Below are positions 1-7,686 of a stretch of DNA of 10,501 nt, one piece after another (positions within the stretch are counted from its first letter, which is position 1; the number at the start of each line of letters is the position of its first letter). The translations under genes and the position numbers were made by a program. The DNA comes from Coemansia sp. RSA 922 (lineage: Eukaryota > Kickxellomycota > Kickxellomycetes > Kickxellales > Kickxellaceae), in assembly GCA_027577415.1 (NCBI GenBank), contig JANBQS010000912.1, positions 1-10,501 on the forward strand. The letters are read 5' to 3'. The notes under the pieces are model-generated. The model was not told where the DNA came from. It ran no database searches and saw only the letters and a program-made list of their open reading frames with translations.

Positions 1-310
1 ATAATGGAAAAACGAGGAATATGAGTGCGGTGCTCGGTCTACAATCAAGTATCCTGTGTTGTTTCGTTAAATTGATGGGGGAAAATATAGATATGATGGC
101 GAGGAGTAAGGAATTAGATTATAGCAAAGAGAAGACCGGAAGGTAGACAAGTGAGAGTAGAATAGGCACAAGTGCGGCGTTCAGCGAGCACAACAAGGTG
201 ATGGTGAGAGCTAGATTTTATAAGGATTTGGAGAGGGAGTCGCCAAGGACAAGTGGATAATGAAAAATAAACAAAAAGAGAGTGAACGAGCCAGGGGGCT
301 TTTTAACTCA
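1..310 (-). promoter_or_regulatory. Putative promoter/5' leader of a minus-strand gene off the left edge
   Basis: Read on the minus strand this stretch is pyrimidine-rich, with a TATAAAA element at 216-222 followed by CT-rich sequence towards position 1. There is no ATG on the minus strand anywhere in 1-308; the first one upstream is at 309-311. The plus strand of the same stretch contains several ATGs. ATG-free, CT-rich sequence after a TATA-like element is what one expects of a fungal 5' leader, so a gene reading leftward probably starts beyond position 1. No coding sequence of it is visible here. This is inference from composition only. Confidence 0.3.
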
Positions 311-1800
311 TTTTATCTCTGAGACCCTGTCTGTCCCTATGCCCGTCCTATCCCTTGTTTTTTGATGGCTGTCGGCTAGTTACATAAGCTGCGAAACCCC
401 CCGCCATCCACGCGCCCAGCGCCAAAGAAGGAAAGCGGAGGGGGTGGTCAGTGGGTAGATGGGTGGGGTATTCAGGCGTCCAAAGACACGCCCTGCTCCT
501 TTGGATGGATGGTTTGCGATATGAACAGGGATAAGCGGCTGAGACACATGGGGTGTAAAAGAAAGGGTAAATCACCCACCCCCCTCTTGCATGCCAAAAA
601 AGACATACCCTCCTTATACCGCTGTGCGCTGGGAGTAGCGCGCACTGCCATGACACCTGCTGGGCATGAGGGAAAAATGAAAAGGCAGGATAGGCACGCG
701 CTATTCATTTGTGGTTGTTGCTGCTGCTGGGAATAGCGAGAGTAATGCGCTTGCTAGAGGCTGTGCTTGCTGACATTGTAAAAGTGCTACTATTTCGTCA
801 AACAACATTAACACAATAGAAAGGACGTAAGCGGCATCTTGATAGCTCAACAGTACGAGACTTGTTCAAGGAGGGCTCTTGGTTTCTGCTTTTTTGTGGG
901 CGGCAAGGGCGGTCTGCTAAAGTTGAATACTAACTAGCCGACCTCGTTGTGTGGCCAGCGTAGGTCGTATTGTCTCTGTGCTTGAAGTGATCCAAGGAAG
1001 CCGGGGCAGGAAAGTGGCGGGGGAAGTTGCGGCGGAGGCAACATCCCTTATCGTTTGTCTCGTCGGCAAGGGGATCATTGGCCCATTGTCACCTACAGGT
1101 GTGCTTATCACGCCGTGCAATGTGGGTATACAGAGGAGACAAGGACTCTGCTCTTTATGTATGTATACAGCCGTGCGCTTCGGCCTCGGGTTTTCCTCGC
1201 CCCAAAGGTTTGGTTGTGCCAACGCGCATAAGAAAAGACATGACTGCACAGATTCCTCTTGGCGGCCATATACGCGGTAGGTAGTGGAGGGAACAACAGA
1301 GGCAGCACTCCCTGGATTTGCTCACACTCGTTTTCCCGCTCACTATTAGAGATGCTGGCCCTGAGATCCATGCACGAGGCGGCAATCCGCCCACCAATAC
1401 TTTACTGAGAAATAAACAGGCAACCAAAACAGCGAGCATGCGCCTTGAGCACCGCGTAACAGCAGCTGTCGGCCTATGCAATCGCAAGTCAGACGCTGCA
1501 CCGTCCGCCGTTGCTTCTGCCGCTCGTCCGGGAAAAAGAAATCCCTTGTGGATACTTGCTTGCACACGCTGAGGCCAGTTTTCAACTGACCCATTGGTGT
1601 TAATTGGCCCTCGCAGCGTCTCGTTTGTTCCTGCAGTGTCGATGTACTGCAGAAATCGTCGGTCGTTGCTGGCCGCCTAAACAATTAATCCATGCGAGGT
1701 GGAGAAAAAGTGACAACCTGTGCACTTACTCATTCTGGCAAGTAACAATTTCGATCCAAGGAGTCTTCTTCGATTGCTGGGAAGCCCCTGCTTGACGTAA
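311..1800. other. Gene-poor region, left part: no supported gene
   Basis: No recognisable protein, tRNA or rRNA lies here. A C-rich stretch sits near 395-425. From about 950 to 1700 the DNA is more GC-rich and several frames of 80-136 codons stay open on both strands at once; their translations resemble no family I know, and at least one (951-1280, plus) opens with GTG rather than ATG. Open frames on both strands of GC-richer DNA are expected by chance. The stretch could be distal regulatory DNA, a non-coding transcript or a gene decayed beyond recognition; nothing seen chooses between these. Confidence 0.4.
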
Positions 1801-2538
1801 GCGTGAAGGATCAGCGGATTCTAGCACATGAATATGACCAATGTCATTGTACATAAAAGTCAGAAGGGCCTGCCTTAGCGCCTATTATACAACATGCGTA
1901 TCTCATTAAACAACCTCTGCCTTCTATATTTGTCCACAGTGGGCGCTTCATCACCAATGAATCACTTGTACGAATACTGCGCAATATGCTGCAGCTAATT
2001 AGAGAGGTACACGGAGAAAAAACAATGGAAAGTGTATGCATGCACCAAGTCAAAGGCAGAGTACATGAAAAGCTCGTTGGTTGACAGAAAAACTCTTTTG
2101 TCTGCTGACCATGTGTGGTCAGAGGCTTGTACGTAAAAAAGGCGTGCTTAGCAAAGCATACACCACATTGTGTATCAGATGAAAAGGAGCATGGGTCTCG
2201 GTAGTTGGCGTCATGTCCTTTACCTCACATATCTACTTCAGGACAATGACCTTGCCTGTATTATACATGCGAAAGAAGGGAGAGTGAAGGCGTGATCAAC
2301 CATGTCGATTTCCCGCTCCATGCCGGGACGCATATGGCCATGGTTGTCTGACAATGTCATTGTTGGCTTGCCTCTTTTTTTCTATGCTATCTACGGCGTG
2401 CGAACTGGGCTGTTTGGACAGGTAAACTTGTTATCGCCGTGTTTTGCATGCCCTAAGAGGAGAAATAATTTATGCAGCGGACATGCACGGTACTCAGACA
2501 TTGTCCATCTCGCTGGTCACTTACCACGACTACATAGT

Positions 2539-2561
2539 GAGAGAGAAGAGAGAGAAGAGGG
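2539..2561 (+). repeat. 23-base pure purine (GA-rich) run
   Basis: An uninterrupted purine run of GAGA/GAAGAG units in the gene-poor region. Simple-sequence DNA; on the minus strand it would be a CT tract such as often sits near fungal transcription starts, but no gene start is seen nearby. Confidence 0.6.
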
Positions 2562-2976
2562 CGATGAGGCAAATGTCTGGCAGGGATCGCCAGTCTCTAA
2601 ATCTGCTCCAGTCTATTTTCACGCTCCCTGTTGATCGCCTGTCGACAATTACTTGAAAATCCGGCTATAATCTATGCATAGTGCAAGAATGAGAACACCC
2701 CAAATCGGAAGAGTATCAAAAAAAATGGCAGCTTAGAAAGGCACATCGGCTGCTTGTGCTTGGACGATCGGTGTCCACTGGCCCATGCGAACAGAACATG
2801 GATACGTAGCTGAGTGCATAGACAGACACGCGATCTCTCTGTCAGAGTGGCGCAAGAATCATAAAATCATGATTAGTGGAGTGGCAGTGCATTAGGCGCC
2901 TGACACAAGCACACATGGGCGAGGAGAGCCTCAGCGGAACTGGGCTAATATGCTGGACGTGTGGACACATTGGCCT

Positions 2977-3360
2977 CAATTAAAGCACGCAAATATCCAT
3001 TTTCTTTTGGTGAAACGGGAATTAAGACATAAATCTATGCCTGCATGAAACGTTGAGATGCCGGACTACTCGACATTGTGCCTCCGTGTGTTGTGAATGA
3101 GCGGGATATGCAGATCACCGGGTAGAATGCGGAGCAAAAATAATATTGCGTAGGTGCAATATAGTGCGCTGGTACACCTATCCTTTGTTGAATAAGCCTG
3201 TAATTGTACACATGAATTGCACGCATTTTGCAATTCTTCCACCTGCCTAGCCCTAGTGCTTAAATAGGCTAACATAGACTTTAATATCTTTATGCGTAAA
3301 GCACAAGACGCTGTACAGCCCTCCCTTGTTTGCCTATTTGTGTCTTTCGTGCTTTAATTG
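2977..3360. repeat. 13-base perfect inverted repeat with ~360-base spacer
   Basis: CAATTAAAGCACG at 2977-2989 recurs in inverted orientation as CGTGCTTTAATTG at 3348-3360. The shared core AAAGCAC appears once more inside the spacer near 3298. The arms do not extend past 13 bases, and there are no flanking duplications or coding frames to suggest a mobile element. It could be paired regulatory sites or coincidence. Confidence 0.35.
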
Positions 3361-4063
3361 CGTCATTGTTATCAAAAAGTCACTGATTTCAATCTTAAAG
3401 CGTGTACATATGTGTTAACATACGTGTGTGGTTCCTAAGCTGGATGAGTTGGCGTTGAGCGATCGTCACACTAAGAGAAAGCGCTTCGCCTACGAAGGGG
3501 CGACTCGAATGCATTCATTTTCTTTGTGGCAGCTAAAAGACTGCCCCATCTCTTGTATTTTATACGCGAGAGAGAGAGGGAAAAGGTTCATGCACCAGTG
3601 CGTATGACCACTTGACTCATTGTCTCGCTCAATAGACATGAGCAAAAGGCATAAACAAGCACGCACCTTGCCGTGTTGCATGCATGGGGCTTGCAGATGA
3701 ATAAAGTCTTGAGATGCGTGTGGTCCCGAGCAGCGAAACAGAAAAAAAAACAATGATAAAAATAAGGGAAACACTATGCACGAATTGCCAGCATATTTAT
3801 GTACTGCCACACATGGGCGCTGCTCTATACTTTGTCTGCCTAAAGTGCATATCTGATGTGCTGTGATAGCATGTAACACAACCTCCCATGCGGACAGCTT
3901 GATTAAAGTTTGTATGTACGGGCAAAAGCAAAAGACTGACATGAATGTTACACGTTGAAAAGAACATACAGTAAATAGAATAAAGTAGCGATAAAAATGC
4001 CAAAGGAAAAAGTGTAAATTTTCTTGGTCGACGCAACACAAGCCCCGTTCTTGCGAGACTGGG

Positions 4064-5191
4064 TCATGCCAACTTGATGATTAGTTGATACACCAGCCTT
4101 CTGTATGACACGTCCTCAGCAAGCACTTGGGCGAATGTCGAGTCTCTGAGGTTCTCCGAGACGCCCTCACGCATCTCCTCGCATGCCTTTGGGTTGTCGG
4201 CCAAGCGGATCAAGCACTTTGTCACGCTCTTCAGCAAGCGCCCAGAAGGTGCCACCACCATTTGGTTGATGACGTTATTTAGAATCACCAGAACTGTGTG
4301 CAGGCGCTTTGGATGCGACGTCACGTAGTTGAACCCGCCGTCGTCGAGAATAATCTTTTGGAAGATAAACGTGGCCACGACCTTGCACAGCTCGCTCCCA
4401 ATGTCCATGATCTTCAAGCACAGCGGAAGGAACTCGGTAGCCACAAAGAAGCTGATTACTTCGTGGTTGTCATACTTTACCAGCGCCCCGATGACGCCCA
4501 AGCTGGTCAGACGCAGGTTATCGTACTGCTTGGCCTTGCTCGTCGTGCTCAAGAACGGGTAGAGCAGCTGCGGAACGTTGGCCTTGAGCAACTGCATGCG
4601 CGTCTGCTCGTGGGTTGCTACCAGCTGTAGCAGCGCCAGCGAATTGCATGCGCGGTTGGACACCGGCATAGTCAGCGCAGGCGGATTCAGTAGCGGGTAG
4701 ATGGCGATGATCTCCTGGTAGAGAATTGTCATCACTCCGTAGGCGTTCCACAGCGCTACTCCCAAATCCGGGTTCTGGTCGCGTCGCCGACTCAGCTCTG
4801 CCAGCGCCTGCTCGCGGTTTGTTGCCGAAAACAGCTCCACCATAAGCTGGTACAGGGTCTCGTTTTCTCCAGCCGCCGCCACGGGCACGCCGTTTGATGC
4901 CATATTATGCCCAACAGCGATATTGCCCGCGCCTTGTCCAGAGCTTGCACCGGCACCGGGATTGCCGTACATTGCTGCCGCTGCGACTGGCGCATTTGCC
5001 TGTGGATTGCCGAGTCGGGCATAGAGTGCCTGGTTTTGGTAATTAGCAGCCTCTAAACCCTTGGATTGTGCCATGTTGCTCTGCTGTTGGTGTTGCTGCT
5101 GCTGCTGCTGCTGGTGCTGCATGTAGTGGTAATTCTGAGTGGAATGCCCAGACGTAGCCAGCAAGCCTGCTGCCGCAGTTCCCTGGCTCAT
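4064..5191 (-). CDS. CAF40: CCR4-NOT complex subunit CAF40/CNOT9 (RCD1 family)
   Basis: A 375-residue single-exon protein of the Rcd1/CNOT9 family, an armadillo-repeat scaffold of the CCR4-NOT complex that shortens mRNA poly(A) tails and represses translation in the cytoplasm. Residues ~110-375 match the family along their whole length: the run NPPALT (169-174), SNRACNSLALLQ (178-189), LRLTSLGVIGALVK (226-239), GSELCKVVATF (265-275) followed by QKIILDD (278-284), and TFAQVL near the C-terminus. Residues 1-109 are low complexity: Q/H-rich at 25-37, then Ala/Gly/Asn-rich. This resembles budding yeast Caf40 (about 373 residues) more than the shorter human protein. I chose the ATG at 5191 because the frame upstream opens with GTG, runs through promoter-like AT-rich DNA and would overlap the SOM1 coding region. 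It diverges from SOM1 across 208 bases. No intron or broken motif is seen. Confidence 0.96.
   Translation of the reverse strand: MSQGTAAAGLLATSGHSTQNYHYMQHQQQQQQQHQQQSNMAQSKGLEAANYQNQALYARLGNPQANAPVAAAAMYGNPGAGASSGQGAGNIAVGHNMASNGVPVAAAGENETLYQLMVELFSATNREQALAELSRRRDQNPDLGVALWNAYGVMTILYQEIIAIYPLLNPPALTMPVSNRACNSLALLQLVATHEQTRMQLLKANVPQLLYPFLSTTSKAKQYDNLRLTSLGVIGALVKYDNHEVISFFVATEFLPLCLKIMDIGSELCKVVATFIFQKIILDDGGFNYVTSHPKRLHTVLVILNNVINQMVVAPSGRLLKSVTKCLIRLADNPKACEEMREGVSENLRDSTFAQVLAEDVSYRRLVYQLIIKLA
5096..5113 (-). repeat. CAG trinucleotide microsatellite in CAF40
   Basis: Six CAG codons in a row on the minus strand, part of the Q/H-rich segment (residues 25-37) of CAF40. A pure codon repeat of this kind is prone to length change between strains; it lies in the non-conserved N-terminal tail, so changes would probably be tolerated. 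Confidence 0.8.
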
Positions 5192-5399
5192 TTCTATTTC
5201 GATGCTGACAAAAACGCGAAAAAATAAAATAAAATAATAATGATAAAAATCAAAAAGCGAAAACGAAAGCGAAATGAAAAGCTCTTCCCTCTGCACTCTT
5301 TTCCCTCCGTCTTGCTTCAATTTCGATGTTTTCTTGCGCTGATTTGTAACTCTACCTATATCTTTTTTATTATTATCAATTATACCTCTGTCCATTGAC
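5192..5399. promoter_or_regulatory. Divergent promoter shared by CAF40 and SOM1
   Basis: The two start codons are 208 bases apart and point away from each other, so this segment must carry both promoters and both 5' leaders. It holds an AAAAT-type AT-rich tract (about 5219-5250) and a T-rich tract with TATATC near SOM1 (about 5357-5385). Between them lie CGAAA repeats: ACGCGAAA at 5214-5221 and GCGAAAACGAAAGCGAAA at 5257-5274. CGCGAAA fits the CRCGAAA site of the fungal SBF cell-cycle factor; whether such a factor acts here is inference. Confidence 0.65.
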
Positions 5400-5642
5400 A
5401 TGGCAGACATGCCCAATTCGTCAAAGGACTGCGTTCTCTTGCGAATCACTCAGTTCGAGTGCGTAAAGGGTGACTATATCGTGTGCAAGCCTCTGGAGCG
5501 CCTATTTAAGAAATGCCAGGGTCGGGGCTCGGTGGAGCTGATATCTGATGGCCACGCACACGTCGATGTCAGGACCCTCTCGGGCGCTGGACACTGGCAG
5601 CCGGATCCAGTACTGAACCATGGTCACAGCAAGGATCTGTGA
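5400..5642 (+). CDS. SOM1: Mitochondrial inner-membrane peptidase subunit Som1
   Basis: An 80-residue protein matching the Som1 family. In yeast Som1 associates with the Imp1/Imp2 inner-membrane peptidase and is needed for its processing of certain proteins sorted to the intermembrane space. Four cysteines (C11, C21, C29, C39) form a twin CX9C arrangement: C-x9-C, x7, C-x9-C, typical of proteins folded by the Mia40 oxidative import route. The segment QFEC...YIVCKPLERLFKKC (18-39) mirrors the yeast pattern QWEC...YVCSPFKRLFEHC, which decides the call. There is no cleavable presequence or membrane segment. The C-terminal half (40-80), His/Gly-rich and polar, resembles nothing I recognise. The first ATG is at 5400; a second in-frame ATG at 5409 would remove only three residues. 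It diverges from CAF40 and is followed after 157 bases by the SET gene. Confidence 0.85.
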   Translation: MADMPNSSKDCVLLRITQFECVKGDYIVCKPLERLFKKCQGRGSVELISDGHAHVDVRTLSGAGHWQPDPVLNHGHSKDL

Positions 5643-5799
5643 TCTTCTCGGCGATGATCACCTAGCATGCCGATCAGATCAACCTGTATACTTTTTTTTT
5701 TTTTGGTTGGTCTGTGGTAACAGCAAAGCCATTTTCTACCTTTGTACAGCACTCTCCTTTCTACATACACTATTACTATACCTATATTGTGCTATTAAA
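5643..5799 (+). promoter_or_regulatory. SOM1 3' flank and promoter of the SET methyltransferase gene
   Basis: This 157-base spacer must hold the SOM1 3' end and the start signals of the next gene. It contains a run of 13 T at 5692-5704 followed by pyrimidine-rich sequence up to ATTAAAATG at 5794-5802, giving A at -3 of the start codon. T-runs like this are common nucleosome-excluding promoter elements in fungi. I see no AATAAA for SOM1. Two short upstream ATGs (5654 and 5667) lie left of the T-run and probably fall before the transcription start. Confidence 0.55.
5692..5704 (+). repeat. Homopolymer T13
   Basis: Thirteen T residues in the spacer between SOM1 and the SET-domain gene. Likely a poly(dA:dT) promoter element; also a place where sequencing or assembly length errors are likely, but it lies outside coding sequence. 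Confidence 0.8.
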
Positions 5800-7686
5800 A
5801 TGCCAGATACTAATCCGTCGAGCTCAGAAAAGTTGCGCGTGCTCTTGCAGTGGTTCGTCGAGAACAAGATCGCCTACAACGAGGAGGCCATAAAGATTGT
5901 CGAGCAACAGGACACCGCCTCAAAGGGTACTGCCGCTTTGTCTCATGGATTTGGAGTGGTCTCGCTTCGCAAGCTAGAGGGCGACGAACAATTGGTAGTT
6001 ATTCCAAAGTCCGCCGTGATATCCGCGGCTACCAGCGCACTGGCCAACATATTTATCGACTCCGATATTGGTGGTAACCTCGCCCTGTGCATCACCGTCA
6101 TGTACGAAAAGTCCTTAGGCCACGAAAGCCCCTGGTACGGCTATTTGCAATCGCTTCCAGAGTGTGCCGATATACCTCTTCTGTGGGACGCTCAGTCACG
6201 CTCCTGGCTAAAGGGGACTGACGTGGGCGAGTGGATTGACCGCGATGAAGCTAGCCTACTCGAGGACTTTGGAGTGTTGAAAGACCTTGTTGCCGAGTAT
6301 CCGGCGGTGTTTGGCGGTAGCAATTTCAAGTGGGATTGCTTTGAATCGTTCGTAAAGATCGCTAGTTTGGTATCCTCCCGTGCATTCTCCGTCGATGTGC
6401 ATAGAGATAACTCTATGGTTCCATTTGCCGACATTTTTAATCACCGGACCGCCAAAGAGAACGTACATATCGTGTGCGAGGAAATGGTCTGTCCCGTGTG
6501 TGGCGAGGCCTTTGGGTGCGAACATATGGATGCCCTGGAAGAAATGGACAGCCATGAAGGAGCCAGCAAGGGCGAGGACGAAAGCGAAGATAACAGTGAG
6601 AGCGAGGATGATAGCGAGGGCGAAGAGGACAGCGAATACGATGAGGACGATGACAGCAGTGATAGCGAGAGTGAGGACGAATTGGGTGAGGAGCTACCTC
6701 TGTTGGTCGACCTAATGGGAAACACTGTCGCCAGCGAGCTGCAGCAGGACGAGGATGTAGAGATGGAATCAGTCGGCGACAAGAATAGCGAGCACAGCGG
6801 CGAGAGTGATTCAGATGATGACCAAGACGATGAGCTTGTCGATACCCTGGAAATGGTCGTGTTCAGGCCATGCAAGGCCAACACCGAAGTGTTCAACACG
6901 TATGGCGAGCATGGATCAGCTTATCTTCTTCACCGCTACGGATTCTGCGATACTAAGAACCCATTCGACTCGGTCTCCTTGAGCACCGAGAACGTTATGC
7001 AAGCATTTGCCTTATCGGTATCAGAGCAACGGGCCATAGACGTGGCTGCTGTTATCCGTCGCTTCGAAGATCTATTTGAATCCCGCCACAGAGCATGTGG
7101 TCAAGATGAGGACGAAGAAGAGGAAGAAGGAGAAGAGGAGGAAGACCATGAACATGACCACGACCATGACCATGACGAAGGCAACAACGAAGATGAGGAG
7201 CAGGATAACCAAGCCGATGACGACGAGAATGCACCACGGTTCTCGATAGATGCACCAGGACACCCGGATCTCAATCTTGCCGCTCTGCTTGTACTGGGTC
7301 TCGCCGACGAGGAAGTGTTTGAAAAGGCATCTCAGTCAGAGCAAATATTCCGTCATTACTTCCCGGTCATCCGCCGATTCTGGACCTTGTTCCAATACGA
7401 ACTAGACAACGATACGCCGGTGCCAGCTGCCTTCCGCAAGGCCAACCAGGAGGGGGCAGTCAGAAAGGCCTCGGTCGGAACGGTCTCCAACGTCGTCTAT
7501 CGCCTAGCCGAAGCTCGGCTGCAACTACTTGCTGACGACTCCGTCTTGGGCGAGAAGCCTGCCGCTGACAGCGATCCACTCATGACCAGCCGCTGGGAGA
7601 GCGCCAAATTGCTTCGGAGCAACGAGAGAAAGACACTGTCGCAATGCATAAAGACTTACAAGAAGATTGCTACCAAGCTTTCTTGA
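5800..7686 (+). CDS. SET-domain protein-lysine methyltransferase, SETD6/RKM type
   Basis: A 628-residue single-exon SET methyltransferase with the split layout of SETD6 and the yeast ribosomal lysine methyltransferases (RKM group), which transfer methyl groups from S-adenosylmethionine. Visible elements: GFGVV (50-54) in the N-terminal SET half, an iSET region including WYGYLQSLPE (112-121) and LKGTDV (137-142), the cofactor-binding DIFNH (211-215), and EVFNTYG (363-369) with the active-site Tyr368, then LHRYGF. A substrate-binding-like helical region follows to the C-terminus. Two low-complexity insertions stand out: ~228-349, opening with a C-x2-C-x5-C-x-H cluster (231-242) and then Asp/Glu/Ser-rich, and ~435-478, Glu-rich with alternating His-Asp (449-459). 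These explain its length beyond human SETD6 (about 470). Start: ATG at 5800 has a purine at -3; the in-frame ATG at 5620 lies inside SOM1 and would add a tail translated from the T-run. Substrate and exact subfamily (RKM3, RKM4 or other) are not resolved. Confidence 0.88.
   Translation: MPDTNPSSSEKLRVLLQWFVENKIAYNEEAIKIVEQQDTASKGTAALSHGFGVVSLRKLEGDEQLVVIPKSAVISAATSALANIFIDSDIGGNLALCITVMYEKSLGHESPWYGYLQSLPECADIPLLWDAQSRSWLKGTDVGEWIDRDEASLLEDFGVLKDLVAEYPAVFGGSNFKWDCFESFVKIASLVSSRAFSVDVHRDNSMVPFADIFNHRTAKENVHIVCEEMVCPVCGEAFGCEHMDALEEMDSHEGASKGEDESEDNSESEDDSEGEEDSEYDEDDDSSDSESEDELGEELPLLVDLMGNTVASELQQDEDVEMESVGDKNSEHSGESDSDDDQDDELVDTLEMVVFRPCKANTEVFNTYGEHGSAYLLHRYGFCDTKNPFDSVSLSTENVMQAFALSVSEQRAIDVAAVIRRFEDLFESRHRACGQDEDEEEEEGEEEEDHEHDHDHDHDEGNNEDEEQDNQADDDENAPRFSIDAPGHPDLNLAALLVLGLADEEVFEKASQSEQIFRHYFPVIRRFWTLFQYELDNDTPVPAAFRKANQEGAVRKASVGTVSNVVYRLAEARLQLLADDSVLGEKPAADSDPLMTSRWESAKLLRSNERKTLSQCIKTYKKIATKLS

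Larger units (their letters stand above)
774..3755. promoter_or_regulatory. Cluster of ACAATG/CATTGT hexamers
   Basis: Thirteen copies of ACAATG or its complement CATTGT lie in about 3 kb, starting at 774, 1084, 1845, 2022, 2166, 2243, 2351, 2358, 2499, 3074, 3364, 3618 and 3750. About two would be expected by chance in 4 kb counting both strands. Two loci form a near-palindrome: CAATGTCATTGT at 1839-1850 and 2352-2363, the second extended to ACAATG-T-CATTGT. The coding half contains almost none (one near 8041). ACAATG resembles the core bound by HMG-box (SOX/mating-type) proteins, so a regulatory role is possible; this is inference. Confidence 0.3.
1801..4063. other. Gene-poor region, right part, including the CAF40 3' flank
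   Basis: This stretch is AT-richer than the coding half and holds no supported gene. An ATG frame at 2302-2634 (plus, 110 codons) and a minus-strand frame at 3490-4041 resemble nothing known. The right end must contain the CAF40 3' untranslated region, read leftward from 4063, but I see no AATAAA on the minus strand. AATAAA does occur on the plus strand near 3700 and 3980, which would suit 3' ends of a plus-strand transcript converging on CAF40, though this is weak. It also contains a purine run, a 13-base inverted repeat and most of the ACAATG/CATTGT motifs described separately. Confidence 0.4.

Noticed and set aside
951..1565. Several overlapping open frames on both strands, including 951-1280 (plus) and 1155-1565 (minus)
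   Set aside because: They are open on both strands at once in GC-richer DNA, at least one lacks an ATG start, and none shows a known motif; chance is enough to explain them.
2450..2460. CCCTAAG as a possible telomerase RNA template
   Set aside because: Only a single partial repeat is present; a template needs about one and a half telomere repeats, and no supporting structure was seen.
2302..2634. 110-codon ATG frame on the plus strand, with an intron-like GTAAAC...CAG stretch at about 2421-2479
   Set aside because: No recognisable domain with or without the putative intron, and no supporting promoter or neighbouring exon was seen.
3490..4041. 183-codon open frame on the minus strand just downstream of CAF40
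   Set aside because: It opens with TTG rather than ATG, lies in the CAF40 3' flank, and its Phe/Cys/Leu-rich translation resembles no family; it reads as translated AT-rich non-coding DNA.
5192..5449. 86-residue N-terminal extension of the CAF40 frame
   Set aside because: It opens with GTG, overlaps the SOM1 coding start and crosses AT-rich promoter DNA; the ATG at 5191 begins the family-like protein.
5620..5799. 60-residue hydrophobic N-terminal extension of the SET protein from ATG 5620
   Set aside because: The ATG lies inside SOM1 and the Phe/Leu-rich tail is a translation of the T13 run and pyrimidine-rich promoter; it looks like a membrane segment only by composition.
6441..6899. Serine-rich 152-codon frame antisense to the SET gene
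   Set aside because: It is the complement of the GAN/AGN codons of the acidic insertion; the sense frame carries the enzyme motifs.
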